NCBI GenBank assembly: GCA_017550385.1
Contig: JAFZPJ010000008.1
Span: forward strand, 1-41,453
DNA: 41,453 nucleotides
Reading direction: 5' to 3'
Source of the DNA: Clostridiales bacterium
Lineage (GTDB): Bacteria > Bacillota > Clostridia > Saccharofermentanales > Saccharofermentanaceae
This document shows, piece after piece, positions 7,335-17,028 of the stretch. Below the pieces are notes generated by a model that saw only the letters and a program-made list of their open reading frames with translations, was not told where the DNA came from and did no database searches. Positions within the stretch are counted from its first letter, which is position 1. Every line of letters starts with the position of its first letter. The position numbers and the translations under genes were made by a program.

Positions 7335-7958
7335 TTATTCTCTTACGTATGCAATGTTGTTGTTGATCTCCACCTTGCCGTCAGCTATGAGCCTTATAGC
7401 CTTGGGAAGGATCTCCCACTCGCATTCCTTCATGATGCGCTTCTGCAGGATCTCGGGAGTATCATCGGGCAGGACATCCACTGACTTCTGCAGCAGTATC
7501 GGACCCTCATCATAATTCTCGTTCACGAAATGCACCGTGGCACCGCTGACCTTTACGCCTCTGGCGAGTGCTGCCCTGTGGGGCTTGATGCCGTACATAC
7601 CTGCGCCGCAAAAAGACGGAATGAGCGCGGGATGGATATTGATAATGCGGTTGGAATACTCGCTGACGATCTTCGGTCCGAGGAGTGAGAGATATCCTGC
7701 AAGGACCACCAGTTCGGCACCGGAAGCCTTAACCTCCTCTACGACCTTCTGATCCCATTCAGCCTTGTCTGCAAAATCAGCAGAACGGAGTACGACAGAC
7801 TTTATGCCGTTATCCGCAGCGCGTGTAAGCGCATAAGCGTCGGGAGAAGACGACAGAACAAGGACTATCTCGATATCCTGAAGGATGCCTGTCTTCGTAT
7901 TATCTATGATCGCCTGAAGGTTAGTACCGCCTCCGGAGACAAATACTGCGATCTTCAT
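7335..7958 (-). CDS. purN: Phosphoribosylglycinamide formyltransferase
   Basis: A 207-residue GAR transformylase using 10-formyl-THF, third step of purine synthesis. Visible motifs are VSGGGTNLQAII at the N-terminus (phosphate-binding), LAGYLSLLGP, the active-site segment RIINIHPALIPSF (catalytic Asn-His), HRAALARGVKVSGATVHFV and the catalytic Asp in NENYDEGPIL. Length is normal for the family. ATG at 7958 behind AGGAG; 12-nt gap from purF and 19 nt to purO, so it is a single operon. Confidence 0.96.
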   Translation of the reverse strand: MKIAVFVSGGGTNLQAIIDNTKTGILQDIEIVLVLSSSPDAYALTRAADNGIKSVVLRSADFADKAEWDQKVVEEVKASGAELVVLAGYLSLLGPKIVSEYSNRIINIHPALIPSFCGAGMYGIKPHRAALARGVKVSGATVHFVNENYDEGPILLQKSVDVLPDDTPEILQKRIMKECEWEILPKAIRLIADGKVEINNNIAYVRE

Positions 7959-7970
7959 CCGTTACTCCTA

Positions 7971-9356
7971 TTAAAACTCAGTATCTTCAGGTCTACCTGC
8001 AACAAAGTTGCCGTCGAAACAAGCTGCGCACACATCGCACTCGATCGTGTTGAGACATTCCTTGAGCTTTTCCAGACTGATGTATCCGAGAGAATCTGCG
8101 CCGATCATCTGTCTGATGTCATCAACAGACTTGGTAGCGGCAGGAAGTTCCGTCTCGGAAGAAGCGTTTGCTCCGTAGAAGCAGCCGAACTTTACCGGAG
8201 GAGATGCGAGTCTTACGTGAACTTCCTTAGCACCGTTCTCTCTGAGGAAGCTGATGATGTGCTTTGTTGTGGTACCTCTTACGAGGGAGTCATCAACGAT
8301 CGCGATCCTCTTGTCCTTGATGGCTGTCTTAAGAGCAGCGAACTTCATCTTGACCGCGAGTTCACGCTGTGTCTGCGTGCTCTTGATGAATGTTCTGCCG
8401 ACGTAGCGGTTCTTGAGAAGACCTGCACCGTAAGGAACGCCGAGGCCTGCCGCAAAACCTTCAGCAGCTGCGTTGCCCGAGTCAGGCGCACCGATTACGA
8501 GGTCGACATCACAGGGGTGAAGCTCAGCCAAAGCCTTACCTGCTCTGTATCTGGAATCAAATACACTCATACCGTCGATGACGGAATCAGGTCTTGCAAT
8601 ATATACATACTCAAAGATGCACACCTTGCCGTCCTGTCTGTTCGTGGGACTCTCTTTGTAGAATGTAGACTTTACGCCCTCCGAAGAGATAGAGATGATC
8701 TCGCCCGGCTCGATGTCTCTTATGAATTCAGCGCCGATAGCATCGAGCGCACAATTCTCGGAAGACAGGAAATATGTATCGCCGATCTTACCGAGAACGA
8801 GCGGTCTGATTCCGTAAGGATCTCTTACGCCAATGAGCTTGTTGTCAGTCATGAAGATCATGGAATATACACCATGGATCTCTTTCATCGTCTCGAGGAT
8901 AGCCTGCTCGCACTCGTCAGTCTTGATGCGGTTCCTGGAGAACAGTGAGAGGATGAGCTCCGCATCGATGTTCGTCTGGAAGATCGCACCCTGGTTAACG
9001 AGCTCTTCCTTGATGGCGGAAGCATTCATTACGACAGAGTCGCATGTAAGTCCGATGTTGCCTACTCTGGACTTGATGATGATAGGCTGGATTGCTTCGG
9101 TGCCTGACTCTCTGGGCGAACCGCCTCTCGCGTGACCGATGGCGGAGAATCCTGTAAGAGCCGAGATCGTAACTTCATCGAATACATCGGTTACCAGACC
9201 GGGATTCTTGTGGATCAGGAATGAACCGCCGTTGTTTACCGCAATACCTGCGGACTCCTGTCCTCTGTGCTGGAGTGAGAAGATTCCGTAGTAACAGGAT
9301 CTTGTCACATCCTCTGTGTTGCCCTTGATGTTGAAAGCACCGAAAATACCGCTCAT
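7971..9356 (-). CDS. purF: Amidophosphoribosyltransferase PurF with degenerate glutaminase site
   Basis: A 461-residue PurF making phosphoribosylamine from PRPP, first step of purine synthesis. The phosphoribosyltransferase half is intact: ARPDS (254-258), LKNRYVGRTFI (314-324) and PRPP loop IAIVDDSLVRGTTTKH (351-366). Cys246, Cys392 and the C443-x-x-C446 pair sit like the [4Fe-4S] ligands of the B. subtilis enzyme. The glutaminase half keeps its fold (SLQHRGQESAG, 27-37) but not its chemistry. The protein begins MSGIFG, so the catalytic Cys2 is Ser; the HxRYSTxG loop is HARGGSPRESG (75-85); and the oxyanion HNG is CDS (105-107). It may use free ammonia. ATG 9356 behind AAGGAG. No propeptide. 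Confidence 0.93.
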   Translation of the reverse strand: MSGIFGAFNIKGNTEDVTRSCYYGIFSLQHRGQESAGIAVNNGGSFLIHKNPGLVTDVFDEVTISALTGFSAIGHARGGSPRESGTEAIQPIIIKSRVGNIGLTCDSVVMNASAIKEELVNQGAIFQTNIDAELILSLFSRNRIKTDECEQAILETMKEIHGVYSMIFMTDNKLIGVRDPYGIRPLVLGKIGDTYFLSSENCALDAIGAEFIRDIEPGEIISISSEGVKSTFYKESPTNRQDGKVCIFEYVYIARPDSVIDGMSVFDSRYRAGKALAELHPCDVDLVIGAPDSGNAAAEGFAAGLGVPYGAGLLKNRYVGRTFIKSTQTQRELAVKMKFAALKTAIKDKRIAIVDDSLVRGTTTKHIISFLRENGAKEVHVRLASPPVKFGCFYGANASSETELPAATKSVDDIRQMIGADSLGYISLEKLKECLNTIECDVCAACFDGNFVAGRPEDTEF

Positions 9357-9377
9357 TTGAGTCTTGCTCCTTAACCT

Positions 9378-9881
9378 TTAGATATTTGCTATTTTCTCCT
9401 TCAGAGCCGCATCCTTGGCGTCTACTGAAGATTTGAGTTCTTCTTTGTACTCAGTGAGCTTAGTTCTCAGCTCACCGTCTCTTATCGCGATCATCTGGCA
9501 AGCCAGGATAGCCGCATTTGCCGCACCGTCGATCGCAACCGTGGCAACCGGAATGCCCGTAGGCATCTGGACAGTAGCATAAAGCGCGTCAACTCCGTTA
9601 AGAGCGCCGCCCTTACAAGGTACACCGATAACCGGTAGTGCCGTGTGCGCTGCAAGAACACCTGCGAGGTGAGCCGCAAGACCTGCAGCAGCGATTATCA
9701 CATCATATCCGTTGCTCTCAGCCTCACTTGCCAGCTTGGCAGCGCGTTCGGGAGTCCTGTGGGCAGAAGCCACAGCGGCATCATAAGCCACATCAAACTT
9801 CGAGAGCATCTTAAAACATTTTTCCATTACGGGGAAATCGGAATCCGAACCCATTACAACAAGAACTTTACCGTTAGACAT
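9378..9881 (-). CDS. purE: N5-carboxyaminoimidazole ribonucleotide mutase
   Basis: A 167-residue PurE converting N5-CAIR to CAIR in purine synthesis (class I mutase, or AIR carboxylase if class II). Motifs are VVMGSDSDFPVM (N-terminal phosphate and substrate loop), ASAHRTPE with the catalytic His, IAAAGLAAHLAGVLAAHT and the C-terminal QMPTGIPVATVAIDGAANAA. No purK is adjacent, so the class cannot be settled from this window. ATG at 9881 behind an AAAGG-like Shine-Dalgarno sequence; the gene follows capA by 20 nt and precedes purF by 21 nt. Confidence 0.94.
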   Translation of the reverse strand: MSNGKVLVVMGSDSDFPVMEKCFKMLSKFDVAYDAAVASAHRTPERAAKLASEAESNGYDVIIAAAGLAAHLAGVLAAHTALPVIGVPCKGGALNGVDALYATVQMPTGIPVATVAIDGAANAAILACQMIAIRDGELRTKLTEYKEELKSSVDAKDAALKEKIANI

Positions 9882-9901
9882 AACATCAGCCTTTCACAAA
9901 A

Positions 9902-11011
9902 TTATTCGTCCTCATTGGACCAGCCGAGCTTAGAAAGAACGCGATAGTACTCTTCGGTTCCCCATTCATACGGTGCCGGACAGAAGTCATTACCCGGTCT
10001 CGTCGAGGTCTGAGAATAAGGAATTACGCTCAGTTTATAGTCTACGCAATATTGGCCTTCACTGTCCATTATAAATGTGCATTGAATTATACAAGAATCG
10101 GGGTCGCTCAATATGTTATTTCCACCAAAACAAAAATTGGACAGGCTGTAGCATATGTATTTGCCGTTGTATTCCTCTATGGGCTGAAGTCTGTGCGGAT
10201 GGGTTCCAATGACAATATCGGCGCCGTAATCTATGAGTCCGTAAGCGAGTGTGATCTGGTCATTATTTGGGGTGTACATCTTCTCTACTCCCCAATGGCA
10301 AGAAGCTATGATTATGTTCGCGCCCATCTCCTTGAGCTCGTCGATGCAGGCCTTGCCCTGATCCAGCGTTCCGCTGTTGCCTAAGCCGAACATGCCGATC
10401 TTGATTCCGTCCGGAGTCTCGTATATCGCCACGTTGTCGGCATCGCTCCAGATAATGCCGTACTCATCGAGATTTTCCCTGGTATCTTCCAGACCCTCGA
10501 GCTTATAATCCTTCGTGTGGTTATTTGCTATGTTTACTGCCTCGATACCTGCTATCTGGAGCATCTCCAGAGCTTCAGGCTTCATCTTGAATACAAATTC
10601 CTTCTGGGCATAGCTCGTAAGATCAGTGACGGCATTCTCAAGATTGCCCAGAGTCAGATCGTCAGCAAGGAAGATATCCTTACAGTTCTGGAAGCAGTAT
10701 TCGTAATCGTCACCTACGACCACGTTGAATCCGGAAGAACTGCTGGATCTGGAATCTTCAGTCAGGGTAAGATCGCCAACAAAAGACACTGTTACCGACT
10801 TTGGTTCTGAAGCTGCTATCTCTTCAGCCGGAGGCAGCGGAGTCGGCGTGGGGGTAGGAGTCGGAGACGGCAATGTCGTCTCACCCACTGTATCCAGGAT
10901 CATCGTAGTCTGGGCCGTATCGGGAGTGAATCCCTCTTCAGACGAAGAACAGGCGGATATGCCAAGCACAGCCGCCACGATCAAGACCGGGATAAAAGGA
11001 TAAGATTTCAT
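9902..11011 (-). CDS. CapA/PgsA-family metallophosphatase-like lipoprotein
   Basis: A 369-residue exported lipoprotein: hydrophobic signal with lipobox GISAC (Cys21), then a Thr/Pro-rich spacer (PTPTPTPTPLPP, about 49-61) that would hold the domain off the membrane. The rest is the CapA fold: FVGDLTLTEDSR, LGNLENAVT, VNIANNHTKDY, IIIASCHWGVEKMYTP and VIGTHPHRLQPIE, all with the expected acid/His positions of a calcineurin-like metallophosphoesterase. CapA proteins act in poly-gamma-glutamate capsule work, but no capBC genes are nearby and the substrate is unknown. It precedes purE by 20 nt and shares the only promoter seen for the purine genes. The ATG has no Shine-Dalgarno sequence. Confidence 0.87.
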   Translation of the reverse strand: MKSYPFIPVLIVAAVLGISACSSSEEGFTPDTAQTTMILDTVGETTLPSPTPTPTPTPLPPAEEIAASEPKSVTVSFVGDLTLTEDSRSSSSSGFNVVVGDDYEYCFQNCKDIFLADDLTLGNLENAVTDLTSYAQKEFVFKMKPEALEMLQIAGIEAVNIANNHTKDYKLEGLEDTRENLDEYGIIWSDADNVAIYETPDGIKIGMFGLGNSGTLDQGKACIDELKEMGANIIIASCHWGVEKMYTPNNDQITLAYGLIDYGADIVIGTHPHRLQPIEEYNGKYICYSLSNFCFGGNNILSDPDSCIIQCTFIMDSEGQYCVDYKLSVIPYSQTSTRPGNDFCPAPYEWGTEEYYRVLSKLGWSNEDE

Positions 11012-11017
11012 AGAGTC

Positions 11018-11026
11018 ATTATATCA
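11018..11026 (-). promoter_or_regulatory. Extended -10 promoter of capA-pur operon; probable leaderless start
   Basis: The minus strand reads TGATATAAT (11026-11018) with a perfect -10 and extended TG. GACTCT (6 nt) then separates it from the capA ATG at 11011. The transcript would begin at or next to the ATG. The -35 region is poor, as is usual for extended -10 promoters. No Shine-Dalgarno sequence is present. No purine riboswitch or attenuator-like structure is visible. Confidence 0.68.
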
Positions 11027-11110
11027 ATCTTTGGCAAAATCAATCCCGCATCTCCATTATTTTATTAAAAAAGACGAACCTTCTCTTCTTCAAAGCAAAA
11101 TGCCCTCCGA

Positions 11111-11119
11111 TGTGATAAA
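11111..11119 (+). promoter_or_regulatory. Possible extended -10 promoter of queA-tgt
   Basis: TGTGATAAA at 11111-11119 has the extended TG and a 4/6 -10 hexamer; the same 9-mer lies upstream of birA (37913-37921). The -35 region is not convincing. It would give a leader of about 27 nt with AAGGA before the queA ATG at 11152. Confidence 0.4.
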
Positions 11120-11151
11120 CTCTTTCGGATAACAAAAAGAAGAAGGACATC

Positions 11152-12189
11152 ATGAAGACTGAAGATTTTTACTACGATCTGCCCGAGGAACTGATCGCCC
11201 AGGTACCGATTAAGGACCGCACGGCCTCAAGGCTCCTCATATTGGACAAGAAGACCGGCAAGACGATCGACAAGCACTTCTACGATATCAAGGATTACCT
11301 CAGAAAAGGCGATGTTCTCGTCATTAACAACACGCGCGTGATCCCCGCCAGGCTCTTGGGCGTCAGGACTGACACACAGAGCCCTGTTGAGCTCCTTCTT
11401 CTCAAGAGGATCGATGATAACCACTGGGAGACACTTGCAAGGCCAGGCAAGAAAGTCCGCGAAGGCAGAAGGATGACCTTCATCCCCGGTGAGCTCGAAG
11501 CCGAGTGCGAACAGGTCTTGGAAGGCGGCAACCGCATCATACGCTTTGATTTCGAGGGCGTATGGGAAGAAGTGCTGGATAAAGCGGGAACGGTGCCGCT
11601 CCCTCCTTACATACACGAGAAGCTCGACGACCCCGAGCGCTATCAGACTGTCTACAGTAAGGACCCGGGTTCTGCCGCAGCTCCTACTGCAGGTCTGCAC
11701 TTCACCAAAGAGCTCCTTGAAGAGCTTCGCGGCATGGGAGTCGAGATCGCCGAGCTCACGCTCCATGTCGGTCTCGGAACTTTCAGACCGGTAAAGGCCG
11801 ATAACATCGAAGAACACGAGATGCATTCCGAATGGTACGACTTCCCTAAGGAAGCCTCCGACATCATCCGCAAGGCAAAAGCCGAAGGCAGAAGGATCAT
11901 ATCCGTCGGCACGACGTCTACCCGTACGCTCGAGTCCGTTGCCGCCATCGACCCGGAGATGAACCCTCACTCGGGATACACGAACATCTTCATCTACCCC
12001 GGATATGAGTTCAAATGCATCGATTCGCTCATCACTAATTTCCATCTTCCGGAATCGACACTTATAATGCTGGTATCCGCTCTTGCCGGAAGAGATAACG
12101 TTCTTAATGCATATAAGCACGCCGTCGAGGAGAGATACAGATTCTTCTCTTTCGGTGACGCGATGTTCATAACAGATCTGGAGGATTAA
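11152..12189 (+). CDS. queA: S-adenosylmethionine:tRNA ribosyltransferase-isomerase
   Basis: A 345-residue QueA that transfers and isomerises the ribosyl of SAM onto preQ1 at tRNA position 34, making epoxyqueuosine. Hallmarks are [13 protein letters not shown] and the RTASRLLIL start, then [16 protein letters not shown], the [10 protein letters not shown] loop, [21 protein letters not shown] and FIYPGYEF plus [16 protein letters not shown] near the C-terminus. Length is normal. ATG at 11152 has AAGGA upstream. The stop is directly followed by the tgt ATG at 12190, a typical queA-tgt pair. Confidence 0.97.
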   Translation: MKTEDFYYDLPEELIAQVPIKDRTASRLLILDKKTGKTIDKHFYDIKDYLRKGDVLVINNTRVIPARLLGVRTDTQSPVELLLLKRIDDNHWETLARPGKKVREGRRMTFIPGELEAECEQVLEGGNRIIRFDFEGVWEEVLDKAGTVPLPPYIHEKLDDPERYQTVYSKDPGSAAAPTAGLHFTKELLEELRGMGVEIAELTLHVGLGTFRPVKADNIEEHEMHSEWYDFPKEASDIIRKAKAEGRRIISVGTTSTRTLESVAAIDPEMNPHSGYTNIFIYPGYEFKCIDSLITNFHLPESTLIMLVSALAGRDNVLNAYKHAVEERYRFFSFGDAMFITDLED

Positions 12190-13870
<1,681 letters not shown>

Positions 13871-13874
<4 letters not shown>

Positions 13875-14773
13875 AGGAAGCTTCTCTCCATCTTTACGAT
13901 TATTCCGGTGTAGTTGTCCTGACGCTTATTCTTCTTTGCCCTTACGGCATACTTGAGCCTCTCGGCGGAGGTCCTGGCACTAAGTGCTGGCGATACGTAT
14001 TTGGAGATCCTTCCGAGATTAACGGTGTCCGTTACGCCGTCGGATGTTACAAGGATGACGTCCTCCTCGAACAGTCTGATCGGGCTGCTGGTCCTGATGA
14101 TCTTGCATTCATGATTGCCCATGAAGTCCGTAAGTGCTCTCGCTCTGTTATTTGTGTAGGCATCGTGGGTCGTAATGCCGCCTTCTGCCATCTTCTTAAC
14201 GAGATAGGACACATAGTTCTGTCGCTGGTTAAGAAGCGTCGTCTTATCGCCGCGCATAAGTATGATGTTGCTGTCGCCTGAAGAATAGAAGTTCATGAAA
14301 TTATCCTTGATGTGGATCATGACGATCGTGGCGCCGCTGCTGAGCTTGTATTTCTCGTATATCTCATCGGAAATCTGCCTCAGGATCCCCGCCACTTCGT
14401 TCGTGTCCTCAAAATTGAACGGATAAGACTCCTTGAGCCTGGTGATTATATAGCTAGATACGTCCTCACCGTTGGCAAGGCCTCCCATTCCGTCAGACAC
14501 GGCGGCTATGAGACCGTTATCCGGCATCTCTGTCATCGGCGATATATAGAAAGAATCCTCCTGCGCATCGCGCTTGCCCCGTTCGATGAAGTAAGCCACA
14601 TCGCAGATAAGGTAATCGTCATTCTTATCGGCTATCTTCTTTTTGTATTTGAACACATTGATCACTATCGCCAGCATGATGTAAGCAAAAGCGCCCAGCG
14701 CGATAAAAAACAGTACGCCTCCGACCTGCATGAGCTCGACGATCCTGTCGGAAAGGAGGGTAAAATCAAGCAT
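13871..14773 (-). CDS. Membrane-anchored PP2C-family Ser/Thr phosphatase
   Basis: A 300-residue protein with one N-terminal transmembrane helix (about 17-40: GGVLFFIALGAFAYIML) and a cytoplasmic PP2C domain. Metal-binding motifs are present: ERGKRDAQEDSF, AAVSDGMGGLANGE, SGATIVM, GDSNIILM, ILVTSDGVTD and a terminal RQDNYTGIIV. It should dephosphorylate Ser/Thr phosphoproteins, the counterpart of a PASTA-type or other Hanks kinase, although no kinase gene is in the window. ATG at 14773 behind AAGGAGGAG, overlapping the DUF624-like gene by 8 bp; its own stop overlaps the degenerate PP2C-like gene, so all three are coupled. Confidence 0.88.
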
Positions 14774-15674
14774 CGGACTCCTCCTTCCCTTCCTGCATAT
14801 AGCGTTCTATAAGGCTGTCGGCATATGCGGTGTTGAGATAGTGCACGACGGAAGACAGTACAAACAGATACAGGAAAAGGCATACGCCCACAGACACTAT
14901 CTCCGAACTCATGATAAGAGCGAACGGGATCACCGCGAGCACGATGATGTTAAGCAGTGCCATGCCAATGCTCGGAAACAGTCTCAGGAGCATCATAAAG
15001 AGAGCGTTCTTATAGATCTTAAACAGTCCGAGATCACTGGTTACCATTATGCGGTAGACAATGCTCTGCATGAGCGAGAATACAACGAGTATTACGGCAA
15101 AGAGCGCCGCCAGAGGTATCAGGCCCAGCCCCAGATAGAAGCTTACGGCCAGAAGACAGATGAATGTAACCGCAATTGAGATGAACGTGGCAGGCACGGA
15201 CTGCTTGAGGTTATCCTTTACGCCTGCAAGGAACACTTTGACCGAAGACTCGCTTCCGGTACGTGCCATACTGCCGTAAACCTTGGCAAGACCGGCCTGA
15301 ACAGGTCCAACACAGACAAGAAGGCTAGATACCAGGAGCATGACGCAGAATATCATCATCAAGCTGTATATGCTCAATGCAGCTTCCTGACCGGCTATGT
15401 CGTTGGAACGGTTTGTCTGACCATGTATGCCAAGAGATACCAGAGTATCAACGAAAGTCTCCGGCATGAATGAAGCATTCATCTTAGGAAGGATATATGC
15501 TGCCAGCAGGAAGGCCGCTGCCATAGCAGGGATATTGAAAATAACAAAAACCACATTGCAGCACATGAGCTTTACAAGATTGGTGCCCAGGCCTCCGATG
15601 ACCGCAGTTACGCCTCCGCGGTCTGAACCCGCGAGAACGTTCCTGTCTTCCTGCCTGTCTTCCGTAACGCTCAT
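14766..15674 (-). CDS. YesL/DUF624-like multi-pass membrane protein
   Basis: A 302-residue integral membrane protein with about six hydrophobic segments (near 35-60, 105-130, 165-187, 188-208, 235-258, 262-285). The GPVQAGLAKVYGSMAR segment followed by KDNLKQS resembles the YesL/DUF624 family (GPAxAGL ... FKENFKQS), whose biochemical role is not known. The N-terminal ~30 residues are polar and charged. It sits 4 nt after the trmFO stop with a weak GGGAA ribosome site, suggesting coupling, and overlaps the PP2C gene by 8 bp. Possibly a membrane target or partner of the phosphatase, which is inference. Confidence 0.7.
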   Translation of the reverse strand: MSVTEDRQEDRNVLAGSDRGGVTAVIGGLGTNLVKLMCCNVVFVIFNIPAMAAAFLLAAYILPKMNASFMPETFVDTLVSLGIHGQTNRSNDIAGQEAALSIYSLMMIFCVMLLVSSLLVCVGPVQAGLAKVYGSMARTGSESSVKVFLAGVKDNLKQSVPATFISIAVTFICLLAVSFYLGLGLIPLAALFAVILVVFSLMQSIVYRIMVTSDLGLFKIYKNALFMMLLRLFPSIGMALLNIIVLAVIPFALIMSSEIVSVGVCLFLYLFVLSSVVHYLNTAYADSLIERYMQEGKEESDA

Positions 15675-15678
15675 TTCC

Positions 15679-17028
15679 CTACTGCCCGTGAAGTTTTCTG
15701 ATCTCCTCTATTGTAACCGCAAAACGGTCGATTTGCTCAAGTGCCCTTACGGCAATGGCAGAATTCTTATCCTTCTTTGCCGTCTTGCCGCGGAATTTTC
15801 CGGGAATGGGATTAACCAGACCGAAGTTCGCATTCATCGGCACGAACTTCTTAACATTCGGATCGGACACATACAAAGCCATGGAACCTATAACGGTATC
15901 TGCATCAGGCATCATCGGACATTCGATGCCAAGCGCTTCGACCGCAGCATAGAATCCGGCCAGAAGTCCAGAAGCAGTAGATTCTATATAACCTTCAACT
16001 CCTGTTATCTGTCCTGCAAAATGAATAGACGGGAACTGTCTCAGGCTGTATCTGGGCGTCAGATTTGCAGGCGAGTTGATATAAGTATTGCGGTGCATAA
16101 CGCCCATCCTGTAATATTCCGCATTCTCAAGACCCGGGATCATGCCGAAGACTCTCTTCTGCTCACCGAACTTAAGCCTGGTCTGGAATCCTACAAGGTT
16201 ATACATGGTCTTCGCCCTGTTGTCCTGTCTGAGCTGAAGGCAGGCATACGGCTCTTCGCCGGTAGCGGGATCGATCAATCCTACGGGCTTGAGAGGACCA
16301 TACCTCATGGTATCTTCTCCTCTTGAAGCCATGGTCTCGATCGGCATGCACCCCTCGAAAACGACTTCCTTGTCGAAATTCTTAACATCCGCCCTCTCTG
16401 CAGTAACCAGAGCATTTCTGAAAGCAATGTATTCTTCTTTATTCATCGGGCAGTTGATGTAATCATCTCCGCCCTTGCCGTATCTCGAGGCTCTGAAAGC
16501 CTTGGTCATATCAATGGAATCAAGAGTTACTATCGGTGCTGCCGCATCGAAGAAATGAAGGTCCGAACCGGTAAGAGTCCTGATGTCATCATAGAGGTCA
16601 CCGTCAGTAAGAGGGCCCGTGGCAACTACCACGATACCTTCGCGAGGTATCTTCGTAACTTCTTCGGATACGACCGTGATGAGCGGATCATTCTTGATCC
16701 TATCGGTTATGTAAGATGAGAATTCGTCTCTGTCTACTGCGAGTGCGCCGCCTGCAGGCACTGCTGCCCTGTCAGCGGATTCCATGATGAGTGATCCGAG
16801 TCTTCTTAATTCTTCCTTCAGAAGTCCGATAGCATTCTCAAGAGCTGCTGCCCTTAAGGAGTTGCTGCATACCAGTTCCGCGTAACCGTCGCTGTGATGT
16901 GCCGGAGACTTGCGCGCCGGCTTCATCTCATAGAGCTTGACCTTAACGCCGAGCGAAGCGATCATGTGTGCTGCTTCACAACCGGCGAGACCTGCTCCTA
17001 TGACTGTTACTTCACAGGATTCACTCAT
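15679..17028 (-). CDS. trmFO: Folate/FAD-dependent tRNA m5U54 methyltransferase
   Basis: A 449-residue flavoprotein that methylates U54 in the T loop of tRNA with methylene-THF and FADH2. Motifs are [14 protein letters not shown] (FAD dinucleotide-binding), [15 protein letters not shown] with the conserved Cys, [10 protein letters not shown], the substrate Cys region [28 protein letters not shown] and [22 protein letters not shown] near the C-terminus. The true start is ATG 17028, overlapping the last 8 bp of topA; the frame stays open upstream only inside topA. dprA-topA-trmFO is a common Firmicutes order. Confidence 0.96.
   Translation of the reverse strand: MSESCEVTVIGAGLAGCEAAHMIASLGVKVKLYEMKPARKSPAHHSDGYAELVCSNSLRAAALENAIGLLKEELRRLGSLIMESADRAAVPAGGALAVDRDEFSSYITDRIKNDPLITVVSEEVTKIPREGIVVVATGPLTDGDLYDDIRTLTGSDLHFFDAAAPIVTLDSIDMTKAFRASRYGKGGDDYINCPMNKEEYIAFRNALVTAERADVKNFDKEVVFEGCMPIETMASRGEDTMRYGPLKPVGLIDPATGEEPYACLQLRQDNRAKTMYNLVGFQTRLKFGEQKRVFGMIPGLENAEYYRMGVMHRNTYINSPANLTPRYSLRQFPSIHFAGQITGVEGYIESTASGLLAGFYAAVEALGIECPMMPDADTVIGSMALYVSDPNVKKFVPMNANFGLVNPIPGKFRGKTAKKDKNSAIAVRALEQIDRFAVTIEEIRKLHGQ

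Noticed and set aside
8217-8948. 243-codon open frame opposite purF
   Set aside because: Shadow of purF reading frame; no motif, promoter or Shine-Dalgarno sequence.
11012-11151. Purine riboswitch or preQ1 riboswitch before capA-pur or queA
   Set aside because: No conserved three-way junction or preQ1 pseudoknot pattern; leaders here are under 40 nt.
11227-12120. 297-codon open frame opposite queA
   Set aside because: Fully antisense to an intact, well-matched queA; no recognisable protein or ribosome site.
15427-16326. 299-codon open frame opposite trmFO and the DUF624-like gene
   Set aside because: Antisense shadow across two well-supported genes; composition not protein-like.
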